This document shows, one piece after another, positions 1 to 6,426 of a DNA stretch of 7,226 nucleotides. The stretch is from positions 1 to 7,226 of the forward strand of contig JABGQJ010000394.1 in the NCBI GenBank assembly GCA_018648945.1, given 5' to 3'. The position numbers were made by a program, and so were the translations under genes. Numbering within the stretch: the stretch's first letter is position 1; each line of letters starts with the position of its first letter. The DNA comes from Victivallales bacterium. Its GTDB lineage: Bacteria > Verrucomicrobiota > Lentisphaeria > Oligosphaerales > Lenti-02. The notes below the pieces were generated by a model that did no database searches, had not been told where the DNA came from, and saw nothing but the letters and a program-made list of their open reading frames with translations.

Positions 1-1
1 G

Positions 2-496
2 AAGGACCAACCCGTGAAGATCGAGCGGGACGAATGGACGAAGCTGATGACTGCAGTGCACGAGAAGGTGCAGAAGCATACCCAGCAGGGCCGCGAAGCG
101 CAGGGGTCGGAGAATATCGAGGTCGGGGACGGGTTCCGCGCGGAGAACGCAGCCAAGGAAGGCGTGACGGTCACGGAATCGGGCCTGCAGTACGAAGTGC
201 TGGAAGCGGGCGGCGGCGAGACCCCGGCGGACACCGACACGGTGACGGTGCACTACAAAGGCGCGCTGATCGACGGCACGGAGTTCGACAGTTCCCACAA
301 GCGCGGGGAGCCCGCCACCTTCCCGCTGAACCGAGTGATCAAGGGCTGGACCGAAGGCGTGCAACTGATGCAGGTGGGCGCGACCTACCGCTTTGTCATC
401 CCGCCGGAGCTGGGCTATGGTCCGGCCGGTGCCCCCCCGAACATTGGCCCGAATGCGACCCTCGTCTTCGAGGTCGAGCTGATCGGGATCCAGTAG
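2..496 (+). CDS. FkpA/Mip-like FKBP-type peptidyl-prolyl cis-trans isomerase, probably 5' partial
   Basis: Catalyses cis-trans isomerisation of X-Pro bonds during protein folding. Residue numbers count from the GTG at 14. The FKBP domain spans about 75-158 and has the expected active-site residues: Y81, F91-D92 in EFDSS, F103, V108-I109, W112 in VIKGWTEG, Y135 in ELGYG and F152. The usual His of human FKBP12 is Asn147, as in many bacterial members. Residues 7-60 match the long connecting helix that ends the FkpA/Mip N-terminal domain, including ENAAKEGV and SGLQY. The GTG at 14 has a good Shine-Dalgarno (GAAGGA, 1-6, 7-base spacing) and would give 160 aa with no signal peptide. However, the frame is open to the left edge and family similarity already starts at the first residues, so I favour a true start outside the window. 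If so, a signal peptide and periplasmic location are possible. The next gene starts 17 bases downstream, suggesting co-transcription. Family assignment is very secure; the start is not. Confidence 0.93.
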   Translation, partial: KDQPVKIERDEWTKLMTAVHEKVQKHTQQGREAQGSENIEVGDGFRAENAAKEGVTVTESGLQYEVLEAGGGETPADTDTVTVHYKGALIDGTEFDSSHKRGEPATFPLNRVIKGWTEGVQLMQVGATYRFVIPPELGYGPAGAPPNIGPNATLVFEVELIGIQ

Positions 497-513
497 CTTA
501 CAGGACGCCGACA

Positions 514-948
514 ATGACCATGTTGCCCGCCGGAACTCGCGTGTCCTTCGCCTACGAGTGTCGAGACGAGAACGGGATGATGCTGGAATCGCTTCGGCGT
601 GACACGCCCGCGACGCTCACCCTTGGCCAGCACGAGCTGCTGCCCCCTCTGGAAGCAGCGTTGGCGGAGATGCAGGCAGGCGAGAGCCGGCAGGTGGTGC
701 TGGCGCCGGACGAGGCATTCGGGCCTCGTCTGGATGAACTGGTCGGGCTCGTCCCGCACGACGTCCTGCCCGATGAACCGGCCCCGATTCTGGGCGATGT
801 GCTGGAGCTTCAGACTGAGGGCGAAGAGGAGCCGATGGCGGTTCTGGTCACCTCCGTGGAGGAGGACGGCTGCGTAGTGGATGCCAACCACCCGATGGCT
901 GGGAAAGAGCTGCACTACGAGTTGTACCTGGTGGCGATCCTGGACTGA
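514..948 (+). CDS. SlyD-like FKBP-type peptidyl-prolyl isomerase, short form without metal-binding tail
   Basis: Predicted cytoplasmic prolyl isomerase/chaperone of 144 aa. The N-terminal half carries the split FKBP fold, with VSFAYECRDENG at 10-21, the LPPLEAALAEMQAGE region at 43-57 and PDEAFGPR at 65-72. Residues 71-125 correspond to the inserted chaperone (insert-in-flap) domain of SlyD. The SlyD hallmark DANHPMAGK (123-131) then returns the chain to the FKBP fold, ending LHYELYLVAILD. The protein stops there: the His/Cys-rich C-terminal nickel-binding tail of E. coli SlyD is absent, as in many non-proteobacterial homologues. The active-site Asp in the usual DSS-type motif appears to be Glu (LES, 24-26), so isomerase activity may differ. 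The ATG at 514 is preceded by AGGA (502-505) at 8 bases; a second ATG at 520 would shorten it by two residues. The frame stays open upstream to 34, but that part overlaps the preceding FKBP gene out of frame and is not real. Confidence 0.92.
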   Translation: MTMLPAGTRVSFAYECRDENGMMLESLRRDTPATLTLGQHELLPPLEAALAEMQAGESRQVVLAPDEAFGPRLDELVGLVPHDVLPDEPAPILGDVLELQTEGEEEPMAVLVTSVEEDGCVVDANHPMAGKELHYELYLVAILD

Positions 949-1043
949 CCCGGCGTGCGAGTTCGTGCTAGTGGGCTCGCGTTGCCTTGAGGCCATGGAT
1001 ACCGTAGCGACACTTCGGTGAATGAACCCAGGAGTGTCCCGCT
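949..1043 (+). other. Intergenic gap and leader of the large secreted protein gene
   Basis: This 95-base gap holds a weak interrupted stem (GGC..GCGAG, 952-961, with CTCGC...GCC, 976-986) without a T-run. It could be a poor terminator for the isomerase genes or chance. A small C(TTCG)G tetraloop hairpin, CACTTCGGTG, lies at 1011-1020. AGGAG at 1030-1034 is the ribosome binding site for the ATG at 1044. No convincing -35/-10 pair is visible and no copy of the palindrome found at 5307 and 6471 is present, so control by the downstream LacI-family regulator is not supported here. Confidence 0.35.
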
Positions 1044-4000
1044 ATGAGAACGCGCATCCTGTCCCTCGTCTGTCTTGCCGCCGCCGTTGCCCAGGCGGCC
1101 AACCCGGTCACCAATGGTGGCTTTGAGAAGGTCGGGGCAGACGGCAAGGCGTCCGGCTGGGAGCAGATGGGCGATACCACGGTCCGGACGGAACGGGCCG
1201 CAGCCGGAACCCGTGCCCTGCGCCTCTTGCGGGGCCCCGAAACGAAGGGCGAGACGGGGCTGAACCGAACCTGGGAATTCCGCAGCGGCAGGCAGGACAG
1301 CATGCTGGCCGAGACCAAGGGGGCGGTCCGCTTTCGCTACTTTGCTGTGGCCCAGGAGAAGCCCGGCGCGCTCGCCATGCAGATCATCCCCATGACCGAG
1401 AAGTGCCTGGAATTCGGTGGCAAACGCACGGTCTGGCGCGTGCCTAGCGCCCACGTGGGAGATGGCGAATGGCACGTGGGCGAGTACGCCTACGACTACA
1501 CGAACTTCGGCGACGTGCACTGGGTGCATGTGAGCGCGCGCCTGTTGGCGGCGGGCGAGCTGTGGCTGGACGAGATCGAGTGGGTTCCCGAGGTGGATGC
1601 CGTGCCGCAGATTACCGCCCTGGAGTTCATTGAGGAGAAGGGCAGGGAAGGGCGCGCGGGGCATCTCGCAGTCACCCTCCGCAACCTCGGCAGCAAACCC
1701 ATGCCCGCCGGGCAAGCGACGATGACTCTCCCCGCTGGCCTCGCCTCTCCGCAAGTCAGCATCGCCACCCCCGTCCTGCCCGCCAACGAAACGACGACCG
1801 TCAAGCTGCCTGTCCTCGGCCTGCGGACAGCACCCAGCTACGAGCTTCGCTTTGCCCTGCAAGCTGGCGGCAAGACCGCCACCGGCGAACTGGTGCTGGA
1901 AGCCGGGACAGCCCTGCAATCCCTCCAGTGCGAGGCCCTGATCGTGCGCCCCGGTCAGCCAACCCAGGTCGATCTGCTGGCCCGCAACACCGGGCACGTG
2001 ATGGTTCACGCCGTGCCTTGCGAATTCTCCGGCCCGGCGGGGGTGAAGATCGAGCGTCTGCCCCTGCCCGCCGCGTTGGCCCCAGGGTTGGTTGCCCCCG
2101 TGGCTTCCTGGCGGGTCACCGTGCCGGAGATCTCGCCCTTGGTGCGCCTGCGCGCCGTTCCCGGTGGCGACAGCAAGCCGGTGGAAACGCAGCTGGTCGC
2201 CGCCGAACTGGGACGTCCCCCCAGTACCGCTGGTAAGCCAGCGGAGGTCAAGATCGCCTCTGGCTGGCAGATCATCGGTTCCGACAAGGCCCGTCTGGCC
2301 ATCTTCCCCATCGCCGACAACGTGCGCGGGGCTCTGCTTCAGGTCCGGCGTGGTCGGCGTTGGCAGACCGTCGCCATCCTGCCGCGGCTCGGACTGCTTC
2401 GGACTCCGCAAGGGGAGGGGGCCATGGCCTTTGCCGACACCACGTTCATCCGGGGCCGCAAGGGGGCCAGCCTCCGCCTCACGGGGCAAACGGTCATCGG
2501 CGACGCCCGCTGGCAAGCCGTCTGCGAACTCCGCGTGGCGGCGCATGCCGACGCCATCGACTACCAACTCACCGCTACGCCGCTCGATGGCGGCCAGTAT
2601 CTCGCTCTCGAAGGCCCCATGCTTTACGCGGGCGACGGCCTGGCCGAGCGGGACGACGCCGTGCTTCCCGGCCTGGAATGGCTGGTGCGCGGCGAGATGT
2701 CCTCCAATGCCCTCGACATCAAGCCCGACCATCCCGATTGCGTCCGCTATGTGCCCCACCCTCTGAAGATCACCGTCCCCGCTGCAGGCATGCGCTTCGG
2801 CGATGTGGCCGTGGGGCTGCATTGGCCCGCGCCGCCGAAACAGGCATCCTACGAGCTGGCCGGGTCGCAAAGCCTGGTCTTTGCCAGCCCTAACCGGTTC
2901 GAGGGGCACAAGAGCCATCTGGTCGGGCTCATGCTCCCCGGTGTGGACCACGGTCTGCCCGAGAACACGCGCCTGGCTGAAGAACCTCTGGATTGCGCGG
3001 GCAAGCCCCTGGTCATCAAGGGAACTCTCGTGGCCAGCACGGGCGCGACGGATTCCCTGGTGCCGCTCGATCGCTGGTACCAGGCCCATGGCTTCCCCGC
3101 CGCCTTGCCGTTCCCACGCGGTACGGCCGCCGAAGAGATCGGCTTCAGCCTACAGGCCTATGCCAAGGACAAGGCCCTCTGGAACGAGAAGTGGAAGAAG
3201 TGGTACAGCGACATCATCGTCGGCTTCCGCCCCACCCTTGATCCGGCGTATGAACTGCTCATGGGTGCCAAGTTCCTGGCGGGCAAGCCCGTCGCCGCCT
3301 GGGCCCAAGCCCTGGCCCAGGAAGCTCTGGGGGGGGACAAGCAGAAGGCCAAGGAATGCCTTGCCTACCGCATGTCGGCCGAGAGCGTCCGCAATCTGGT
3401 CCACAGCGCCCTGGTTGCAGTCAGCCGCCAGCAACCCGACGGCAACTGGGTGTTCGGCGGCGAGAAGGCAGCGGACGACTGGCCCGAGGAAGGCGTGGAC
3501 TACGGCAAGCTCGGCCCCAAGGGCGCTCGCGCGGTCGGTTTCAGTGCAGCCAATGCCAAGCGAGTGCTTGACGCCGCCCTGCTCAGTGGCAATGCCGAGC
3601 TGCGCGAAGCTGGGCTCAGGGCCCTCGCCGGCATGCGCCAGTTCCGCGTGCCCCGTGCCGCCCAGGTCTGGGAGGTCCCTGCCCACACTCCCGACATCCT
3701 AGCCAGTGGGCGCACTGTGGACGCCTACCTCGCGGGGTACCGGCTCACCGGCGAGCGCGAGTATCTGGATGAGGCGATCTACTGGGCGCGCACCGGCCTG
3801 CCCTTCGTCTACGTCTGGGCCCCAGCCGACCAACCCCTGGTCCAGGGCACCACCATCCCCGTCTTCGGGGCCACCTCCTACGTCCTCAGTTGGTTTGCGG
3901 TAGCGGTGCAGTGGAATGGTCTGTGCTACTCTCAGGCCCTGTACGATCTGGCGGAGTACGATCAGAGCTTCCCTTGGCAGAAGGTCGCCGACAACATCCT

Positions 4001-4922
4001 GGTCAGCGGCATGTACCAGCAGGCCACCGAAGGCGACCGCCTCGCCCAGTGGCCGGACGCCATCAACCTGATCAAGGGGCGCAAGGGTCTACATGGACAG
4101 ACGCCGCCCTGCTTCCGCCCCACCACACTCATCAACCAGACCCTCCTCGGCATGGGTATCCGCCGCCACCCGCAGAGCGTGGTCCTGCGCCAGGGCCGGC
4201 AACAGCTCGTCCTCCGCACCACTGCCCAGATCCGCGATGCGTCTTGGCGTGGGAAGTTGGTGAGTTTCCGCGCCCGCTTCGTCGCCCCCGTGTCCGGCGA
4301 TGTCGCCCTGCTTGGTGTCGATCAACCCAGCCAGGTGCTGGTGAACGGCGCGCCAGCCCCCGCCGACTCCTGGGAATGGCACCAGGCCGAAGCCATGCTG
4401 GTTCTGAATCTGCCCAGGTCCAGCACGTACCGGGTCGTCGTCGAGGGCGTGCGCGCCCGTGCTGGCAAGTGGATTGCCGATCCCCTGCGGACCATCGATT
4501 TCCGCTTCGAGAAGGGCGTCCAGGGCTGGCAAGCCACGCACGATCTCATGCCCTTGGCCGTGGATGACGGCATGCTGGCGACCACGACCAGTGGCGGTGA
4601 TCCCTACATGGCCCACGACGGCTTCGTCGTCGCCGCCCGACCGGGCGATGTGCTGGAGGTCGAGCTCACCCTCGCTCCCGGTCCGGAACCCGCCCCGGTG
4701 TCGGTCTTCTGGGGGACGGATGCCGCCCCCGGCTTCGCTCCCGAGCGCTCGCTCTCCGGTAGTTGCCCCAGAGACGGCAAGCCGCACACCGTCCGTCTCG
4801 CCGTGGGCGATCATAAGCACTGGCGCGAGCAGACCATCGTCACGCTTCGCCTCGACCCTACCGCCGGTCCCGACAATTCCCCCGTCCGCATCCGCCGGAT
4901 CGAGCTCAAACGGGCGGAGTAG
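1044..4922 (+). CDS. Large secreted multidomain protein, family not recognised; possible polysaccharide-active enzyme
   Basis: 1292 aa. Residues 1-18 form a Sec signal peptide with cleavage after AQA; Cys10 is not in a proper lipobox. A beta-rich segment at about 20-190 opens with NPVTNGGFE and ends with ELWLDEIEW, the pattern of CBM4/9-like or galactose-binding-like sandwiches. Two Ig-like/CARDB-like stretches follow (about 190-285 and 290-390), with phrases such as VTLRNLGSKPMPAG. About 395-700 is a long beta-rich region. About 700-1035 is helical and contains TGEREYLDEAIYWARTG (near 903-919), a repeat style typical of alpha/alpha toroid glycosidases and lyases. A short beta region (about 1040-1135) leads to a C-terminal sandwich (about 1150-1290) starting FRFEKGVQGW, probably another glycan-binding module. 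The architecture suggests extracellular or periplasmic polysaccharide binding or cleavage. I cannot assign a CAZy family or catalytic residues. The start is supported by the signal peptide and AGGAG at 9 bases. A run of eight G at 3329-3336 stays in frame. Gene and secretion are secure; enzymatic function is inference. Confidence 0.9.
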   Translation: MRTRILSLVCLAAAVAQAANPVTNGGFEKVGADGKASGWEQMGDTTVRTERAAAGTRALRLLRGPETKGETGLNRTWEFRSGRQDSMLAETKGAVRFRYFAVAQEKPGALAMQIIPMTEKCLEFGGKRTVWRVPSAHVGDGEWHVGEYAYDYTNFGDVHWVHVSARLLAAGELWLDEIEWVPEVDAVPQITALEFIEEKGREGRAGHLAVTLRNLGSKPMPAGQATMTLPAGLASPQVSIATPVLPANETTTVKLPVLGLRTAPSYELRFALQAGGKTATGELVLEAGTALQSLQCEALIVRPGQPTQVDLLARNTGHVMVHAVPCEFSGPAGVKIERLPLPAALAPGLVAPVASWRVTVPEISPLVRLRAVPGGDSKPVETQLVAAELGRPPSTAGKPAEVKIASGWQIIGSDKARLAIFPIADNVRGALLQVRRGRRWQTVAILPRLGLLRTPQGEGAMAFADTTFIRGRKGASLRLTGQTVIGDARWQAVCELRVAAHADAIDYQLTATPLDGGQYLALEGPMLYAGDGLAERDDAVLPGLEWLVRGEMSSNALDIKPDHPDCVRYVPHPLKITVPAAGMRFGDVAVGLHWPAPPKQASYELAGSQSLVFASPNRFEGHKSHLVGLMLPGVDHGLPENTRLAEEPLDCAGKPLVIKGTLVASTGATDSLVPLDRWYQAHGFPAALPFPRGTAAEEIGFSLQAYAKDKALWNEKWKKWYSDIIVGFRPTLDPAYELLMGAKFLAGKPVAAWAQALAQEALGGDKQKAKECLAYRMSAESVRNLVHSALVAVSRQQPDGNWVFGGEKAADDWPEEGVDYGKLGPKGARAVGFSAANAKRVLDAALLSGNAELREAGLRALAGMRQFRVPRAAQVWEVPAHTPDILASGRTVDAYLAGYRLTGEREYLDEAIYWARTGLPFVYVWAPADQPLVQGTTIPVFGATSYVLSWFAVAVQWNGLCYSQALYDLAEYDQSFPWQKVADNILVSGMYQQATEGDRLAQWPDAINLIKGRKGLHGQTPPCFRPTTLINQTLLGMGIRRHPQSVVLRQGRQQLVLRTTAQIRDASWRGKLVSFRARFVAPVSGDVALLGVDQPSQVLVNGAPAPADSWEWHQAEAMLVLNLPRSSTYRVVVEGVRARAGKWIADPLRTIDFRFEKGVQGWQATHDLMPLAVDDGMLATTTSGGDPYMAHDGFVVAARPGDVLEVELTLAPGPEPAPVSVFWGTDAAPGFAPERSLSGSCPRDGKPHTVRLAVGDHKHWREQTIVTLRLDPTAGPDNSPVRIRRIELKRAE

Positions 4923-4931
4923 TGCTCGTCA

Positions 4932-4972
4932 CTCGCCTGCGGAAGATGGCGCGGCTTGACCCGGCAGGCGAG
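4932..4972 (+). terminator. Stem-loop directly after the large gene, terminator-like but without a T-run
   Basis: CTCGCCTGC (4932-4940) pairs perfectly with GCAGGCGAG (4964-4972), and a bulged G allows two more G-C pairs inside. The stem begins 9 bases after the stop codon of the large secreted protein gene. The 23-base loop is long and no T-run follows (CTTGGAGC), so it is not a classical intrinsic terminator. It may protect the 3' end of the mRNA, assist Rho-dependent termination or belong to the repeat-rich stretch that follows. Confidence 0.45.
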
Positions 4973-5071
4973 CTTGGAGCGTCGGCACTCGTTCAGCGTG
5001 CCCTGTTGTTGAGGGGCCTCAGGCAGGCCGTGCTTGCCGCGAATGACGGTAGGTGAGCGGCCACACACAGC

Positions 5072-5087
5072 CGCCATCCTGATGGCG
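5072..5087. repeat. Short perfect inverted repeat
   Basis: CGCCATC (5072-5078) and GATGGCG (5081-5087) are perfect reverse complements. As RNA they form a six-pair G/C-rich stem with a CCTG tetraloop. It lies in the middle of the non-coding gap. No T-run follows (CAGAAAGG). Function unknown. Confidence 0.45.
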
Positions 5088-5159
5088 CAGAAAGGCGTGG
5101 ACAGTCCCCCTTGCCCTCGCCTGCAGACCGGACTCGCGGGGCACGCAGGCCGCAGGCGT

Positions 5160-5175
5160 AGGACTTTACAGTCCT
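5160..5175. repeat. Perfect inverted repeat next to a tandem direct repeat
   Basis: AGGACT (5160-5165) and AGTCCT (5170-5175) pair perfectly around a TTAC loop. The right arm also begins a tandem direct repeat, AGTCCTGTTG then AGTCCTGGTG (5170-5189). A related palindrome, GGACAGTCC, occurs at 5099-5107. The recurrence of the GGAC/GTCC word suggests a small repeated element or binding site, but nothing identifies it. Confidence 0.4.
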
Positions 5176-5209
5176 GTTGAGTCCTGGTGGGAAGGGGGGC
5201 CACAGAGCG

Positions 5210-5234
5210 CCACACTCGGGTGTTCCCGAGGTGG
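5210..5234 (+). repeat. Strong stem-loop upstream of the lacI-family promoter
   Basis: CTCGGG (5215-5220) and CCCGAG (5225-5230) form a perfect six-pair stem with a TGTT loop. CCAC (5210-5213) and GTGG (5231-5234) extend it past a single bulged A at 5214. It ends about 37 bases before the predicted -35 box of the regulator gene. It has no following T-run, so it is only a possible insulating terminator between upstream transcription and the regulator operon. Confidence 0.45.
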
Positions 5235-5271
5235 GATTGGCAGCATCGTGAGAGAATTGGTGGAGAATGAC

Positions 5272-5300
5272 TTGCGTACCCATGGAATGTGGTCTATAGG
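5272..5300 (+). promoter_or_regulatory. Predicted sigma-70-type promoter of the regulator-phosphorylase operon
   Basis: TTGCGT (5272-5277) and TATAGG (5295-5300) are separated by exactly 17 bases. They match TTGACA at 3 of 6 and TATAAT at 4 of 6 positions. Neither box is strong alone; the call rests on the ideal spacing and on the operator palindrome beginning 7 bases after the -10 box, where transcription would start. That is a classic repressor arrangement. Confidence 0.5.
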
Positions 5301-5306
5301 TATGAG

Positions 5307-5320
5307 TGAAAGCGCTTGCA
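5307..5320. promoter_or_regulatory. LacI-family operator O1 at the regulator promoter
   Basis: TGAAAGCGCTTGCA is a 14-base palindrome with one broken base pair (positions 3/12) around a central CG. It matches the general LacI/CcpA-type operator form TGNAANCGNTNNCA. It overlaps the predicted transcription start and lies 62 bases upstream of the ATG at 5383, so bound repressor should block its own operon. A sister site lies at 6471-6484. The binding protein is inferred to be the adjacent regulator, whose hinge Leu61 and Ala62 suit a CG-centred site. Confidence 0.72.
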
Positions 5321-5366
5321 GTCAAATCCCGACATCACCGATTCAGGATCAGGCCAGCACATCTCT

Positions 5367-5372
5367 AAGGAA
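5367..5372 (+). promoter_or_regulatory. Ribosome binding site that decides the regulator start
   Basis: AAGGAA lies 10 bases before the ATG at 5383. This start gives a 344-residue protein whose DNA-binding domain begins about ten residues in, as usual for the family. Earlier in-frame starts at 5248 (GTG) and 5302 (ATG) would translate through the promoter or operator. Confidence 0.65.
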
Positions 5373-5382
5373 CCCGACCTCG

Positions 5383-6417
5383 ATGGCCGGAAACTCCCGC
5401 AACCGCCCCAATATCTATGACATCGCAAAAGAGGCCGGTGTCTCCATTTCCATGGTCTCCCGCGTGGTGAACGACTCGGGGCCCGTGGCAGTGGAGAAGC
5501 GTGAGCGCATCCTCAAGTTGCTGGAGAAGCGTCAATACAGTCCCGTGGCGGCGGCACGTTCCCTTGCTCGCCAGGACCACAACACCTTTGGGGTCCTGCT
5601 CTGCAATTCCGGCGCGGAGTACTCCCAACTCTTTGCCAATCGCGTGTTGGCTGGGATCTCCGAATGGTGTCGGGAAGCCCAGCGCGGGCTGATGCTCATG
5701 TGGGACCGCACAGACCGTGGCCTGGCGGCGACCGTCGCCGAGGCGGGCCGGAAAGTGGACGGGATGCTGCTGCTGGATGTGCCCTACAGTGCCGAACTGA
5801 AGGAGCTGCTGCAGCAAGAGGAAATGCCCTGCGTGTTCCTCAACGAGCCTTCTCCGCTGGGCGATGTGACGACTGTGGAGATCGACAACTTGAATGGTGG
5901 GCGCTTGGCAGTGGCGCACCTGGTCGCGAAGGGGCATGGACGGATCGGGCTCATCACCGGCGACTTGCGCTTGCCCAGCGGTCGCGACCGCTACGAGGGA
6001 GCCATGCAGGCTCTGCACGAGGCGGGGTTGACCTGTCTGCCGGAATGGGTGGTGGATGCCGGATTCCATGCCGACAGAACGCGAACTGCGGTTCGGGAGA
6101 TGTTCGCCGAGGGCAGGGATTCCACCCCGACGGCTCTCTTCCTTGCTTCCGATCTGATGGCCTTTGCCGCTGTGGACGAGCTGCGCACCATGGGACTGAA
6201 TGTGCCGGAAGATGTCTCGATCATCGGCTTCGACAACAGCATGATCGCGCCTTTGGCAAACCCGCCGTTGACCACCGTCGCACAGCCCCTCGTGAAGATG
6301 GGGCGGAGTGCGGCCGAACTGCTGGATCAGGCGGTCAACGGGAAGGGCAAGGTGGGGCAGACCCTCCTTCCCGTCTGGATCTGTGAACGAGACTCGGTCC
6401 GTTCCCCCAAGGAATAG
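5383..6417 (+). CDS. LacI-family transcriptional regulator, probable local repressor of the GH94 phosphorylase operon
   Basis: 344 aa, a normal family length. The helix-turn-helix is at 11-30 (IYDIAKEAGV then SISMVSRVVN), so the recognition helix carries Ile-Ser where E. coli LacI has Tyr17-Gln18, with the conserved Arg at 27. The hinge helix (56-62, AAARSLA) keeps the Leu61 that intercalates at a central CpG. The sugar-binding core runs about 68-335, with EIDNLNGGRLAVAHL (167-181), KGHGRIGLITG (183-193), RYEGAM (203-208), ASDLMAFAAVDEL (255-267) and VPEDVSIIGFDNS (274-286); the last motif has Asn where GFDD is commoner. It should bind DNA as a dimer or larger and release it on binding a sugar. 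The phosphorylase gene follows after 9 bases, so the inducer is probably a short beta-glucan or related disaccharide. Autoregulation is suggested by the palindrome at 5307-5320. Family certain; effector inferred. Confidence 0.95.
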   Translation: MAGNSRNRPNIYDIAKEAGVSISMVSRVVNDSGPVAVEKRERILKLLEKRQYSPVAAARSLARQDHNTFGVLLCNSGAEYSQLFANRVLAGISEWCREAQRGLMLMWDRTDRGLAATVAEAGRKVDGMLLLDVPYSAELKELLQQEEMPCVFLNEPSPLGDVTTVEIDNLNGGRLAVAHLVAKGHGRIGLITGDLRLPSGRDRYEGAMQALHEAGLTCLPEWVVDAGFHADRTRTAVREMFAEGRDSTPTALFLASDLMAFAAVDELRTMGLNVPEDVSIIGFDNSMIAPLANPPLTTVAQPLVKMGRSAAELLDQAVNGKGKVGQTLLPVWICERDSVRSPKE

Positions 6418-6419
6418 GA
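6416..6419 (+). promoter_or_regulatory. Ribosome binding site overlapping the regulator stop codon
   Basis: AGGA at 6416-6419 overlaps the TAG stop (6415-6417) of the regulator and lies 7 bases before the ATG at 6427. This supports the phosphorylase start and suggests translational coupling of the two genes in one mRNA. Confidence 0.7.
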
Positions 6420-6426
6420 ATACACC

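Larger units (their letters stand above)
4923..5271. other. Long non-coding gap rich in stem-loops
   Basis: I see no convincing gene here on either strand. Reverse-strand frames are open across 4811-5215 and 4993-5325, but their products are rich in Arg, Cys, Ser and Pro with no recognisable motif, and one runs into the end of the large gene. The region contains several perfect or near-perfect inverted repeats (4932-4972, 5072-5087, 5160-5175, 5210-5234). The words CTCGCCTGC (4932, 5116) and GCAGGC (4964, 5145, 5152) recur, as does ACAGTCC (5101, 5168). AGTCCTGTTG and AGTCCTGGTG form a tandem direct repeat at 5170-5189. It could be an intergenic repeat element, a structured leader or RNA, or decayed sequence; no known RNA family was recognised. 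Confidence 0.5.

Noticed and set aside
34..513. Upstream extension of the SlyD-like reading frame
   Set aside because: It overlaps the FKBP gene in another frame and gives Arg/Gly/Pro-rich low-complexity protein. The family begins at 514, where a ribosome binding site is present.
982..1010. Possible promoter TTGCCT-17-TAGCGA before the large gene
   Set aside because: The -10 candidate matches the consensus at only two positions; too weak to call.
915..3089. 724-residue open frame on the minus strand
   Set aside because: It is antisense to the large secreted protein gene and is explained by the lack of stops in GC-rich sequence. Its product is rich in Gly, His, Arg and Gln without motifs, while the + strand product has a signal peptide and ordered domains.
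3329..3336. Run of eight G as a possible frameshift or slippage site
   Set aside because: The large protein stays in one plausible frame across it (EALGGDK), so there is no sign of programmed slippage or error. A similar seven-G run at 6969-6975 also stays in frame.
4743..4752. Palindrome CGAGCGCTCG near the end of the large gene as a third operator
   Set aside because: It shares only the AGCGCT core and lacks the TGAA/TNCA arms; palindromes of this length are expected by chance in GC-rich coding sequence.
4811..5325. Overlapping minus-strand open frames of 134 and 110 residues in the gap
   Set aside because: No ribosome binding site or family motif, and Arg/Cys/Pro/Ser-rich composition typical of non-coding translation. 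One overlaps the end of the large gene. A decayed element cannot be fully excluded without a search.
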